36,339 bases of DNA from Bacteroidota bacterium (GCA_005883765.1 VBAQ01000057.1:1-36339), one strand, 5' to 3'; positions 6,001-15,273 are shown, numbered from the stretch's first letter. Notes: generated by a model not told the origin, from the sequence alone. Program-made: numbers and translations.

Positions 6001-7972
6001 GTGTGTCAGGCATGTTTATTATCTATAGGGTGCAAGTCCCGAATGAGCGTTGTAGTGCGTATCATTAGCCAAGAGCAAGGGTGTCCACTGTGAAGTGGAA
6101 TCTGAAGGAAGCTGGCGGCAAACACTCGAGCTTACGAACAGGAACTGTATAAGAGGCAGGGTTACATGGGTGATGTTGCCAAAGAAACAAAAGCCCGACA
6201 CTGCACAGAATGTAATCAGGTAGATACAGAGGCTGCATGAGTGGAAAGAAATAAACTTACCCTGAGAGATCTTACAGTAAGTTGGCCGAGGGAGAAGCGC
6301 AACCTGAAGCGGCAACGACTTATAGCAATATAAGAGGGTATTGTAAGAAGTCAGCAGACGTCATAGTAAGCCGGCAACGAGCTACAACCGAATCAAACGG
6401 CAATGTGGAGGTCTCACATAAGGACAAAGGACGAAATGTTAGAAGGAAAGGACTATCAGAGAAATTATCAATGACGAAAAGGAAAGAAAGCACAAACGCA
6501 TAAGAGAACTACTTATCTGAGGATAGGCCGGAAGCTGAAAGTAAAAGATAAGAGGAGCTTAGTCAGAGATAAGAATAAATGATGGAACTGCCCGGATGCG
6601 CTATCAGTTAAAGTAAGATGCTGGAAAGAATTATTGACAGAAGAAACATTGAGAAAGCCCTTGTAGCGGTAGAACGCAATGGGGGAGCGGCGGGTATAGA
6701 CAATCTGCAGAGCGATGAACTTCGCCAATTTTTATATACCCACTATCAAAGTTTATGTCAGCAAATACTGGAAGGCACGTACAAGCCAAGGCCTGTGCGA
6801 AAGGTAGAGATACCTAAACCACAAGGCGGAGTAAGAATGTTGGGCATACCTACTGTAACAGACAGGATGCTGCAACAAGCCATACACCAGGCGTTGAGCC
6901 CGGTGTACGAAGAACAATTTGACAAAAACAGTTTTGGATTCCGTCCCGGCAAAAGTGCACATCAGGCGGTAATAACTGCCCAGCAGTACATTAATGCAGG
7001 ATATGACTGGATAATAGAACTGGATTTAGAAAAGTTCTTCGATACAGTAAACCATCAAAAACTGATGGCATTACTAAGTAACACAGTAAAGGACAAACGT
7101 ACATTAAAATTGATCAATGCTTATTTGCGAAGTGGAATAATGGAAGGCGGCGTGGTAAGCCAGCGAGTAGAAGGCACACCACAAGGCAGTCCGTTAAGTC
7201 CACTGCTTTCTAACATCATCTTGCATGAGTTAGACAAAGAGTTGAATAAGCGAGGTCACAAATTTGTGCGGTATGCGGATGATTGCAGTATTTATGTAAG
7301 GAGTGAAAAATCGGCGAAGCAAGTAGCGGAGAGCATCATCAATTACATTGAGAAGAAGCTGCGACTAAAAGTAAACAGAGAGAAGACCAAGATCAGCCGT
7401 CCCACAGGAAGCCAGTTATTAGGCTTTTCATTTTACAAGAAGAAAGAAAAGTATGAAATACGAATCAGCAAGAAATCACTGAGACGTATCAAAGAGAAGT
7501 GTAAACGAATCACCAAATCAAGCGACCCAACACCACAGCAATCAAAACTGAAAAAGTTAGAGGCTGTGATACGCGGATGGGTAAATTACTTTAAGATAGC
7601 GAAAGCGAAGAAAAGTATGCAACAGCTTGATGAAATGATACGAACACGACTCAGAATAACAACATGGCGAAAGTGGAAGCGGGTAAAGACAAAGGTGAAC
7701 AACTTGATCAAATTAGGAGTGGCAAAATCAAAAGCATATATGTGGGGCAACAGCAGCAAGGGAGCTTGCAGAATTGCTCATAGTCCGATACTACGCCAAA
7801 CGCTGGATGGTGAATACTGGCGTCAGGCAGGTTACCGAGGCTTCTACAATTATTACAATTGGCAAACTGATGGGCAGCCATCATTATTCTAACAAACCGC
7901 CGTGTACCAGACCGGTATGCACGGTGGTGTGAGAGGACAGGTAGCGCACTAATTGCTACCTTCCTACTCGAT
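6001..7972 (+). mobile_element. Group IIC self-splicing intron with its own maturase
   Basis: The proposed 5' end GTGTG at 6001 matches the bacterial GUGYG start. Bases 6001-6617 are non-coding and hold ribozyme domains I-IV, including the familiar stretches GGGTGCAAGTCCCGAATGAG and GGAATCTGAAGGAAGC. After the reverse-transcriptase gene comes a domain V-like hairpin at 7895-7927 (ACCGCCGTG / CACGGTGGT with inner TACC / GGTA and a TG bulge). The linker GTGAGAGG and a domain VI hairpin (AGGTAGC / GCTACCT) follow. The 3' end is taken as ...CCTACTCGAT at 7972. Its position behind a terminator and its GsI-IIC-like protein both indicate class C. The boundaries are inferred by motif, not by alignment. 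Confidence 0.85.
6618..7892 (+). CDS. ltrA: Group II intron reverse transcriptase / maturase (class C)
   Basis: The 424-residue protein begins MLERIIDRRNIEKALVAVER and has RT blocks in order: GFRPGKSAHQAV (107-118), ELDLEKFFDTVNH (134-146), EGTPQGSPLSPLLSN (185-199) and the catalytic YADD (219-222). The X/maturase domain follows around residues 310-370 (IRGWVNYFKIAKAKKSM), with the GIIM-type C-terminal region. No HNH endonuclease domain is present, which is normal for class C. From memory it resembles the GsI-IIC reverse transcriptase along its length. It aids splicing of the host intron and retrohomes it to terminator sites. All motifs are intact, so it may be active. Confidence 0.95.
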   Translation: MLERIIDRRNIEKALVAVERNGGAAGIDNLQSDELRQFLYTHYQSLCQQILEGTYKPRPVRKVEIPKPQGGVRMLGIPTVTDRMLQQAIHQALSPVYEEQFDKNSFGFRPGKSAHQAVITAQQYINAGYDWIIELDLEKFFDTVNHQKLMALLSNTVKDKRTLKLINAYLRSGIMEGGVVSQRVEGTPQGSPLSPLLSNIILHELDKELNKRGHKFVRYADDCSIYVRSEKSAKQVAESIINYIEKKLRLKVNREKTKISRPTGSQLLGFSFYKKKEKYEIRISKKSLRRIKEKCKRITKSSDPTPQQSKLKKLEAVIRGWVNYFKIAKAKKSMQQLDEMIRTRLRITTWRKWKRVKTKVNNLIKLGVAKSKAYMWGNSSKGACRIAHSPILRQTLDGEYWRQAGYRGFYNYYNWQTDGQPSLF

Positions 7973-8027
7973 CGCAAAATTTTGCCCCTATATTTATTTA
8001 AGATTTAAACTTCCAACACGTGGTCTC

Positions 8028-9602
8028 ATGCCTATTTTCCTGAAACGTCTCGTTTGCATTTTACTTTCAGCAACTGCGTTTTCGGTTAAGGCACAAAACT
8101 CGTCGAAAGGCGAGATCATTTACCATCTTTTTCAAAGAAGCTTTTATGATAGTAATGGTGATGGTCACGGAGATCTCAATGGCGTCGCCCAGAAACTTAA
8201 CTATCTGCAGGAGTTGGGAGTAACCTCCATTTTATTGCTTCCCTTATATGAATCCGTTTATTACCATAACTATTTCGCAGTGGATTTTCATAAGATTGAC
8301 CCGGAATTTGGAACGATGCAGGACTACATAAATCTCGTAAAGGAGGTACATCGTCGGGGGATGAAGGTCTATATGGATATGGAAACACAGTATGTAACAG
8401 AAGATCAGCTGTGGTGGAAAGACTCGTATGGAAATCCGAGATCAAAGTACAGTGATTACATCTTGTACAATGACACTGCTAACAGGAAACCAGAGAGCAT
8501 CATTTTCGGGCTTAATGAATTGTCGGGCTACGATGGAACAAAAAGAAAAGTAGCGACCGCTAACCTGAATAGCAAAGATTTCCAGGAGTATAATTTCGAG
8601 CTTTTCAAATATTTCGTCGATCCAAACAAAGATGGAAAATTTGATGATGGGGTTGACGGATTTCGTTTAGACCACATGATGGATGATCTTGACTTTAAGG
8701 GGAGACTCACCGGTCTTTTAACGAGATTCTGGGACCCATTATTGAGCAAATTAAAACAAATCAATCCCAGACTTCGTATCGTCGCAGAGCAAGCTGTGTG
8801 GTCTTCATATGGGAACGAGTATTTTCAAAAAGCAAATGTTGATCGTGTTTTTGCATTTCAACTGCAAGGAGCAATTGCCACATTTGATAAAAACAGAATT
8901 GCTGCCATTGCGGACACTACGTTAAACATGATCACACAGAATAAACAGCAGGTGGTCTTTATTGAGAATCACGATATGCAGCGCTTCGCGTCTGTTGTGA
9001 ATAAAAACCTGGCAAAAGAAAAAATCGGCGCAACATTAAATCTTATGATCGGCGGCGTTCCTTCGATCTATTACGGGCAGGAGCTGGGAATGTTCGGCAA
9101 GAATGGCGCGGGAAAATATGGCATGACTGATGCCAATGACATTCCTATCAGGGAAGCTTTTGAATGGTATAAAACAGATACCGGGAAGGGAATGGCATTG
9201 TGGTATAAGAATACCGGTCCGTGGTGGGACAGCACCAATTTGAAACCGGGTGATGGCATTTCATTGGAGGAAGAAAGAAAAGATCCTAGCTCTTTGTTTA
9301 ATTTTTATAAAACAATGATTCACCTGCGCCAGTCGAACCCTGCGTTGATCTTTGGGAAGTATCAAACCCTGACCAATGATAATGACAACGTATTTTCCTT
9401 TGTCCGAAAGGAAAAAAATGTAGTTTGTGTGGCGGTTAATCTTTCTGATCGGCCACAACGAGCAGCAATCCACCTTTTTGAAATCGATCGGCCAGTGAAG
9501 AGCCTCATCCAACTACTTGGAAAGGAAAATGGAAAGATCTCAGGAAAGAAATTAATATTGGATTTGCCCGCATATGGCATTGAGGTTTGGGAAATAAAAT
9601 AG
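8028..9602 (+). CDS. Secreted GH13 alpha-amylase family glycoside hydrolase
   Basis: The 524-residue protein has a signal peptide (MPIFLKRLVCILLSATAFSV, cleavage near KAQ). A (beta/alpha)8 GH13 domain follows. The calcium-type loop DSNGDGHGDLNG (41-52) is present. The catalytic residues can be placed: nucleophile Asp215 in GFRLDHMMDD, acid/base Glu254 in IVAEQAVW and Asp316 in FIENHDMQRF. GVPSIYYGQELGM also fits. Conserved region I (normally DxxxNH) reads DMETQYV, so the usual Asn-His pair is absent. The start at ATG 8028 gives the signal peptide; an upstream in-frame ATG lies inside the intron 3' end. It is probably periplasmic and acts on alpha-glucans; specificity is unknown. Confidence 0.85.
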   Translation: MPIFLKRLVCILLSATAFSVKAQNSSKGEIIYHLFQRSFYDSNGDGHGDLNGVAQKLNYLQELGVTSILLLPLYESVYYHNYFAVDFHKIDPEFGTMQDYINLVKEVHRRGMKVYMDMETQYVTEDQLWWKDSYGNPRSKYSDYILYNDTANRKPESIIFGLNELSGYDGTKRKVATANLNSKDFQEYNFELFKYFVDPNKDGKFDDGVDGFRLDHMMDDLDFKGRLTGLLTRFWDPLLSKLKQINPRLRIVAEQAVWSSYGNEYFQKANVDRVFAFQLQGAIATFDKNRIAAIADTTLNMITQNKQQVVFIENHDMQRFASVVNKNLAKEKIGATLNLMIGGVPSIYYGQELGMFGKNGAGKYGMTDANDIPIREAFEWYKTDTGKGMALWYKNTGPWWDSTNLKPGDGISLEEERKDPSSLFNFYKTMIHLRQSNPALIFGKYQTLTNDNDNVFSFVRKEKNVVCVAVNLSDRPQRAAIHLFEIDRPVKSLIQLLGKENGKISGKKLILDLPAYGIEVWEIK

Positions 9603-9630
9603 ATGAAATAATATTGGATAAGCAAGTCTT

Positions 9631-10398
9631 ATGATCGTTCAAAATACATTTGATGGACAAGTAGCGGTGATCACTGGCGCTGGCCAGGGAATAGGCTTTG
9701 AAATTGCAAGGCAATTGTGCGAGCAGGGTGCAAGGACTATATTAAATGATATCGATGAAGACCTTGCCCGGAAAGCCGCAAAAAAAATTGAAGGGGAAAA
9801 TGGTCAATGCATTCCTATGGCCGGTGATGCGGCAGATATTTTCTTTATCAATGCCATGGTTGAAGAAGCAGTAAAAAAGTTTGGCGCCCTCACAATTGCA
9901 ATTGCCAACGCAGGGGTCACTATTTTTGGTGATTTTTTTACGTATACGTCAGACTCTTTGGAAAGGCTAATGAACATCAACCTTGGGGGTAGTTTTTTCC
10001 TTGCACAGGCCGCATCCAGTCAAATGAAAACGCAACGGTCAGGGGGTAGCATCCTGTTGATGTCATCGGTGACGGGCCACCAGGCGCATAAAAACTTAGC
10101 TGCTTACGGCATGACCAAGGCTGGAATTGAAATGCTGGCAAAGACCCTGGTGATCGAACTTTCGCAATTCAATATTTCTATCAATACGGTTGCTCCGGGA
10201 GCAACAATTACCGAACGAACCACCGGCGATGCGGAATTTGTCAAGACCTGGTCACAAATCACTCCCATGGGGCGACCGGCCGAAGTAAGCGATATTGCTA
10301 ACGCCGCACTATTCCTCGTATCTCCCTCATCGCGGCACATTACCGGGCAAACCCTTGTCGTTGATGGGGGTTGGATATCTATAAGCCCCCCGCCGTAA
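9631..10398 (+). CDS. Short-chain dehydrogenase/reductase (SDR), FabG-like
   Basis: A classical SDR of 255 residues: cofactor motif TGAGQGIG (15-22), NAGV (93-96), catalytic serine in MSSVTG (about 145-146) and YGMTK with Tyr159 and Lys163. It ends with the family's substrate-loop and VVDGGW. It should be an NAD(P)(H)-dependent oxidoreductase. The acidic residue after the second strand (LNDID) favours NAD(H) over NADP(H), as an inference. It follows the GH13 gene by 28 bp on the same strand and may be co-transcribed, which would hint at sugar or polyol oxidation, but the substrate cannot be assigned. Confidence 0.85.
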   Translation: MIVQNTFDGQVAVITGAGQGIGFEIARQLCEQGARTILNDIDEDLARKAAKKIEGENGQCIPMAGDAADIFFINAMVEEAVKKFGALTIAIANAGVTIFGDFFTYTSDSLERLMNINLGGSFFLAQAASSQMKTQRSGGSILLMSSVTGHQAHKNLAAYGMTKAGIEMLAKTLVIELSQFNISINTVAPGATITERTTGDAEFVKTWSQITPMGRPAEVSDIANAALFLVSPSSRHITGQTLVVDGGWISISPPP

Positions 10399-10520
10399 GT
10401 AAATACATGGGGGATTCATCAATTCTGGATAGTAAAGTTTCTAAAAAAAATTGCGCAGATTTTGGTAGTGGTTCTATGCTGATTTTAAAAATGAATGTAG
10501 TACTTTTAAAAGCTAAATTC

Positions 10521-10649
10521 ATGATGATGAAAATGAAAAACCTTCTGTTTATTCTTACACTGATTTTCTTTTTGGTTGGCTGTAGCCGTGCCGTCACCCC
10601 TGCCCAGGCAGCCAGCGGCAAATATCACCATTGCAGACCAGTTAGATAA
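10521..10649 (+). CDS. Very small predicted lipoprotein (42 residues)
   Basis: Three consecutive ATG codons (10521, 10524, 10527) open a 42-residue frame: a hydrophobic segment NLLFILTLIFFLVG, then Cys21 in a plausible lipobox LVGC, then SRAVTPAQAASGKYHHCRPVR. Such tiny lipoproteins with a VTPxQAA-like tail occur, from memory, across Chitinophagaceae, so I call it coding despite its size. No function is known. It lies between the SDR gene and a small minus-strand gene. Translation from the first ATG is assumed. Confidence 0.55.
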   Translation: MMMKMKNLLFILTLIFFLVGCSRAVTPAQAASGKYHHCRPVR

Positions 10650-10661
10650 AGTTTGCTGAAC

Positions 10662-10808
10662 CTACGAGTTACCGAATAAATTTCCAACTGCTCCTTCGAG
10701 CATGGGAAACTTTTCGACTACAAAATTTTTGATTGTTTCAATTGCTTTTTTGGCTTGCTCATCTGTCAGGCCGGCCTCCGTTTTTAATTTATCAATTAAC
10801 TCTTGCAT
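10662..10808 (-). CDS. Small helical protein of 48 residues, unknown function
   Basis: The minus strand reads MQELIDKLKTEAGLTDEQAK, then a helix through AIETIKNFVVEKFPMLEGAV, ending GNLFGNS. Composition is Lys/Glu-rich and amphipathic, with the helix-turn-helix spacing of DUF2267-like small proteins. From memory, near-identical short proteins are common in Bacteroidota, which supports coding status. It sits between clpX (10912) and the tiny lipoprotein, converging with the latter. No function can be assigned. Confidence 0.65.
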   Translation of the reverse strand: MQELIDKLKTEAGLTDEQAKKAIETIKNFVVEKFPMLEGAVGNLFGNS

Positions 10809-10850
10809 AAAATCGGTTAATGGTTTAAAGATTCGTGCTTAAAGTTAGTG

Positions 10851-10881
10851 AAATAAAAAAACGCCGGAGAATTCCAACGTT
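10851..10881 (-). terminator. Probable Rho-independent terminator of clpX
   Basis: On the minus strand AACGTTGGA / TCTCCGGCGTT forms a 9-bp stem (two G-T pairs) followed by a run of seven T residues, about 30 bases after the clpX stop. Confidence 0.65.
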
Positions 10882-10911
10882 AAATAGCGGCATTCGATTT
10901 TAATGTGGCGT

Positions 10912-12150
10912 TTAGGCGACTTTCAACAGGCTCAACTTGCTCTTGTCAAACTTGCGCCTTGCGTATTCAAGATCGAGAGTAAAACTGGTTTCCTTCGACG
11001 ATGGTAGCTCAAACATGGCGTCTGTTAAGATACCTTCGCAAATGCTACGCAGTCCCCTTGCTCCTAATTTGTATTCAACTGCTTTCTCTACCATAAAACC
11101 CAATACCTCTTCTTCTATTGATAATTTTATCCCCTCCAGTTCAAAAAGCTTTTTGTACTGTTTCAACAATGCATTCTTGGGTTCCGTGAGTATGGCGCGA
11201 AGTGTATTCGCATCCAAAGGATCGAGGTGGGTAACCACAGGCAAACGCCCTAATAATTCAGGGATTAGGCCAAATGCTTTCAGGTCCTGCGCATTTATAT
11301 AGCGAAGCAGGTTTTTCTTCATGCTCTCCTGCTGTACTTTGTCAACATTAAAACCGATCGTATTTGTTTGCACGCGCCGGGCAATGATCTTATCGATTCC
11401 GTCAAAGGCTCCCCCGCATATGAACAGGATATTTTGGGTGTTGATCTTAATGAGCTTTTGCTCAGGGTGCTTACGGCCGCCTTGTGGCGGAACTAAAACA
11501 TCGGTGCCTTCCAGTAATTTCAACATACCCTGCTGCACACCCTCACCGCTTACGTCACGAGTAATGGAAGGATTATCTCCTTTGCGGGCAATCTTGTCGA
11601 TTTCATCGATGTAAACGATCCCGCGTTCAGCACCACTGATGTCATAATTACAAACCTGCAACAGCCTTGTCAAAATACTTTCTACGTCTTCGCCCACATA
11701 GCCTGCTTCTGTGAACACAGTGGCATCGACTATGGTAAATGGAACATTCAGCATGCGGGCAATACTCTTTGCAAGCAAAGTTTTGCCTGTTCCTGTTTCG
11801 CCGACCATAATGATGTTGCTTTTTTCAATCTCGACATCATTATTATTGTCTGCATTTTTTTGCTGCAGCCGTTTGTAATGATTATATACTGCAACAGCCA
11901 AAACCTTCTTGGCTTCTTCCTGTCCTATTACATATTCATCAAGGAATTTTTTTATCTCGACAGGTTTTTTTACAGTTAGCTTAAAGGATGACGCTGTCTT
12001 TTCGTCCCGTATCACTAACTCCTGCTCGATTATTTCGCGGGCATGCTCGACGCAGTTTTCACAAATATGTCCTTCCTGTCCCGCAATGAGAATTTTAACT
12101 TCATCGCGGCTACGCCCACAAAACGAACAATGCAGAGGATTTTTTGCCAT
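10912..12150 (-). CDS. clpX: ClpX, ATPase subunit of the ClpXP protease
   Basis: The 412-residue AAA+ unfoldase feeds substrates to ClpP in the cytoplasm. The N-terminal zinc-binding domain has Cys8, Cys11, Cys30 and Cys33 (CSFCGRS...HICENC). Walker A is GETGTGKT (117-124) and Walker B is in [15 protein letters not shown]. The pore and sensor regions ([27 protein letters not shown]) are typical. It follows the two clpP genes on the same strand after 115 bp, with its own candidate promoter (12193-12200). The length and ending (SLLKVA) are normal. Confidence 0.97.
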   Translation of the reverse strand: MAKNPLHCSFCGRSRDEVKILIAGQEGHICENCVEHAREIIEQELVIRDEKTASSFKLTVKKPVEIKKFLDEYVIGQEEAKKVLAVAVYNHYKRLQQKNADNNNDVEIEKSNIIMVGETGTGKTLLAKSIARMLNVPFTIVDATVFTEAGYVGEDVESILTRLLQVCNYDISGAERGIVYIDEIDKIARKGDNPSITRDVSGEGVQQGMLKLLEGTDVLVPPQGGRKHPEQKLIKINTQNILFICGGAFDGIDKIIARRVQTNTIGFNVDKVQQESMKKNLLRYINAQDLKAFGLIPELLGRLPVVTHLDPLDANTLRAILTEPKNALLKQYKKLFELEGIKLSIEEEVLGFMVEKAVEYKLGARGLRSICEGILTDAMFELPSSKETSFTLDLEYARRKFDKSKLSLLKVA

Positions 12151-12192
12151 TAGTCTAAATATTCAACGGATTAGAAAAGGGTTTGGTAGAGG

Positions 12193-12200
12193 CAAAATTA
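12193..12200 (-). promoter_or_regulatory. Candidate clpX promoter -7 box
   Basis: On the minus strand TAATTTTG matches the Bacteroidota -7 consensus TAnnTTTG, about 43 bases before the clpX ATG. It would let clpX be transcribed separately from the clpP genes. Confidence 0.45.
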
Positions 12201-12265
12201 TAAAACCATATTGATTGGGAAGGCATTATTTAGCCCAAACCTTTAAAAAACTCGTTAATAGGGCT

Positions 12266-12898
12266 TTATATCTTATCAATAACATTATCGACAATGCCGT
12301 ACTCAACAGCTTCTTTGGAATCCATCCAATAATCGCGATCAAAATCTTTCATAATTCTTTCCACCGTTTTACTGCAATTTTCGGCGAGGATCCTTGCACC
12401 AATTTCCTTAACTCTTTGTGTCTGCCTGGCCTGAATTTCAAGGTCGGCACTCACTCCCTGGATATGACCTCCCAGAGAAGGCTGATGTATCATAACCTCG
12501 CCGTGAGGATAAATCAGACGACGGCCCTTCACTCCACCACTCAACAAAATACTTCCCATGGAAGCTGCCAGCCCCATGCAGATAGTACTGACGGGACTCT
12601 TGATCATTCGCATCGTGTCATATATAACCATCCCGCTGGTAACTACTCCACCAGGGCTGTTGATGTAAAATTTTATTTCTTCTTCCGTTTTATCCGCATC
12701 GAGCAATAACAATTTGCTCACCACATCCTTTGCGCTCTTATCATCTACTACTCCCCACAGGTGCACACTGCGATTTTCAAAAAATAATTTCTCCAGCTTC
12801 TTACTGAATATCATCAGGTCGGACTTGGGCCTTTCTTCCGGAACTTCTTCTTCATCATCGCTGCGCCAGTTGGTGTATAAAAAATTGTTACGAGACAT
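12266..12898 (-). CDS. clpP: ClpP protease subunit, second paralogue (acidic N-terminal extension)
   Basis: A 210-residue ClpP-fold serine peptidase. The catalytic residues appear intact: Ser113 in GLAASMGSIL, His138 in VMIHQPSLGG and Asp185 in KDFDRD. The mature core starts near residue 40; the first 35 residues are unusual, with an acidic patch SDDEEEVPEERP. It is the second of two adjacent clpP genes, only about half identical by eye to the first, so the protease may be a heteromeric ClpP1P2 barrel. It lies 134 bp after the first clpP and 115 bp before clpX. Confidence 0.92.
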   Translation of the reverse strand: MSRNNFLYTNWRSDDEEEVPEERPKSDLMIFSKKLEKLFFENRSVHLWGVVDDKSAKDVVSKLLLLDADKTEEEIKFYINSPGGVVTSGMVIYDTMRMIKSPVSTICMGLAASMGSILLSGGVKGRRLIYPHGEVMIHQPSLGGHIQGVSADLEIQARQTQRVKEIGARILAENCSKTVERIMKDFDRDYWMDSKEAVEYGIVDNVIDKI

Positions 12899-13032
12899 AA
12901 AATTTATCGTTTATCGTTTTTTTGTTTTTTGTTACCGGCCGGCCCGTGTTCCGGCAGGCAATCGGAGTTGATAATGGTCATTTCGTTGGGTAAATTCTGC
13001 CGATCGGAAAAAGCTTGTGATATAAGAAGATG

Positions 13033-13728
13033 TTATTCATTCTTCTTTTCTTTCTTTGGATTGATCAGCAAGACTTCATCCACCAGGCCATATTCTTTTG
13101 CTTCCGCTGCCGTCATCCATTTATCACGATCAAAATCAGTTTCGATCTGGTTTACCGACCGACCTGTATGATAATTTACAATTTCATACAATTCATTTTT
13201 CAGTTTCCTGATTTCTTTGACCGTGATCTCAATATCGCTCGCTTGTCCACCGATCGCTCCACTGGGCTGGTGCATCATGATCCGGGCGTGTTTTAATGCC
13301 GCCCTTTTTCCTTTTGTACCGGCGCCTAATAATACACAAGCCATTGACGCCGCCATGCCAATGCAGATAGTTGCTACATCAGGAGATACATACTGCATGG
13401 TGTCGTACATTCCGAGGCCAGAGTACACGACTCCGCCAGGGCTGTTGATGTACATGTTGATATCTCTTGTTCGGTCAGTTGAATCAAGAAAAAGTAATTG
13501 TGCCGTAACGATGTTCGCAACTTCATCGTTGATGGGATAACCGAGAAAAATAATGCGATCCATCATTAAACGGCTGTAAACATCCATGACAGCCACATTC
13601 ATGGGGCGCTCTTCAATAATATTTGGAGTAAGTGCCGTCACCAGGCCAGTTGCATAACCGTGCAGGGTATTGCTGGAAATGCCACGATGTTTGACAGCAT
13701 ATTTTTCAAATTCTGAATTAAATCCCAT
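13033..13728 (-). CDS. clpP: ClpP protease subunit, first paralogue
   Basis: The 231-residue serine peptidase has Ser128 in GMAASMACVL, His153 in MMHQPSGAIGG and Asp198 in QIETDFDRD, so all three catalytic residues are present. INSPGGVVYSGLGMYDTM is the oligomer/substrate strand. The start is ATG 13728 (MGFNSEFEKYAVKHRG); an in-frame upstream start at 13788 would add a hydrophobic stretch not seen in the family. It ends in a lysine-rich tail. It follows the trigger factor gene on the same strand, the classic tig-clpP-clpX order, here with two clpP genes. Confidence 0.93.
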   Translation of the reverse strand: MGFNSEFEKYAVKHRGISSNTLHGYATGLVTALTPNIIEERPMNVAVMDVYSRLMMDRIIFLGYPINDEVANIVTAQLLFLDSTDRTRDINMYINSPGGVVYSGLGMYDTMQYVSPDVATICIGMAASMACVLLGAGTKGKRAALKHARIMMHQPSGAIGGQASDIEITVKEIRKLKNELYEIVNYHTGRSVNQIETDFDRDKWMTAAEAKEYGLVDEVLLINPKKEKKNE

Positions 13729-13897
13729 AAGAATATTTATTTGTAGAAGAATTAAGCCATCAAATATCCGTCCAATTGGCAAAACCACAAAATACTGACA
13801 CGAATTACACTAATGGGCCACACATAATTACTGATGAGAAGACGAATTGGCATTCCCTATTAACGGAACGAATAAACTTTATTACGGATGAAACTTT

Positions 13898-15273
13898 TTA
13901 ATGATGGTGATGTTGGTGTGCTTCCACTAACTTTGTAAATTCTTCTGCGGTTATTTGTTTTTCCTCGGGATTTAACTGGATTTCCGCCCAATCAAAAATT
14001 TTCTGCCCTTGAATTCGGTTGTAAGCGTCTTCAAGATACTTGCGATCCTTCATCATTTTTTCGACGTAGTCTTTCACCCACGCTTGCTCTTCATCCAATT
14101 GTCCCATTCCCATGTATCCAAATAACTGTTGCCTGGCAAAATTCCGTATCTCATCCTGCGTAACCTGTATGCCGCTCTCTGAAACGATTTTGTCGGAAAT
14201 CAATGTCCATTTCAATTGATTGATAAAAACCGGGAATTCTTTTTCCACGTCCTCATCGCTCTTTGATTTTTCGCCTTGAGTTTTCATCCATTTTTTTAGG
14301 AAATCTTCCGGGAATTTTAATTCGGTGTGATCCAATAATCATGATAAGCCTGGTGTTGCAATTGATGTCTTGCTTGCCCATCCCAGTGCACCTGGATCTC
14401 TTCGCTGACCTTATTCCTGAAATCGGCTTCAGATGTGACATCACCATTTGGGTAAAGCTGTTTAAAAAAATCTTCATTCAATTCTCTTTTTTCTAACAAG
14501 CCGATTTTTGTGATCAGCACCTTGAAGTTCTTATCTGCTGACGCTTCGTCATCTTTACCCAATCCAAGATCACCCATGATCCATTCTCTCTCTTTGTCCT
14601 CAAAACCTGTCTTTAACTTTATGATGATAAAATCATTTTTTGCTTTACTCATCAGGTCCTGCCGTATGTTTTGGGCAAAATATTTTACAAGCAGGGAATT
14701 GTCTTTTGTGATGCCGTCCGGTAGATTATTCCCGTTCTCGTCAACTTCACTGAATGTAACGTTCAAAACATTTTCCTCGGTGGTGACGGTATCCTCATCC
14801 TTCATATTTCCATACCTGTTTTGCAGTCGTGCAATTTCGCTATTGATCATCTCGTCGGTCACCTTCACTTTATATCTCGTCGTTTTGGTCTTGCCCAGGT
14901 CAGCCAGCTTAAAATCAGGTTTCAATCCAATTTCAAAAGAAAAATGATAGTCAGTCGGGCTATTTACATCCAGTTGACGGAGATTGAGCTCATCCGGCAA
15001 AGGCTGAGCAAAAATGTCGACCTTCTCTGTTTCAAGATATTTTACCAGTTCGCGATCAATAGAGCGGAGTACTTCATCTGTAAATAAGGAACTGCCATAC
15101 ATTTTTTTGATCAGGCCGGCAGGCACCATGCCCTTACGAAAACCCGGAATGTTTGCTCTTTTGCTGTACTCTTTTAATGATTTTTCAAAAGCCGGCAGGT
15201 AATCATCTTTTGATAAAGACACGGTCAGCTTATCGTTTAACAAACCTATATTTTCTCTTGTAACTGTTGCCAT
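13898..15273 (-). pseudogene. tig: Trigger factor, interrupted by an apparent single-base frameshift
   Basis: The first frame (15273 down to 14317) encodes MATVTRENIGLLNDKLTVSL, the ribosome-docking signature GFRKGMVP, a divergent PPIase-like segment and part of the C-terminal chaperone domain. It then stops after AYHDYWITPN. The rest continues in the next frame from about 14335 as LDHTELKFPEDFLKKWMK to a stop at 13898. One missing base near 14335-14340 would restore AYHDxLDHTELKFPEDF, which fits the family. The joined protein would be about 458 residues and ends in HQHHHH, a natural histidine-rich tail. Trigger factor catches nascent chains at the ribosome. This is either a sequencing error or a true break. 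Confidence 0.85.

Noticed and set aside
6019-6503. Open frames within the intron 5' region
   Set aside because: This region is ribozyme domain sequence; the frames show no protein features.
10371-10520. Longer start for the tiny lipoprotein at 10371, overlapping the SDR gene
   Set aside because: It would place 50 charged residues before the signal segment; the ATG triplet at 10521 gives a normal lipoprotein signal.
13898-13920. HQHHHH at the end of trigger factor as an engineered tag
   Set aside because: It is interrupted by Gln, lies in natural genomic context and follows family sequence; no vector sequence is nearby.
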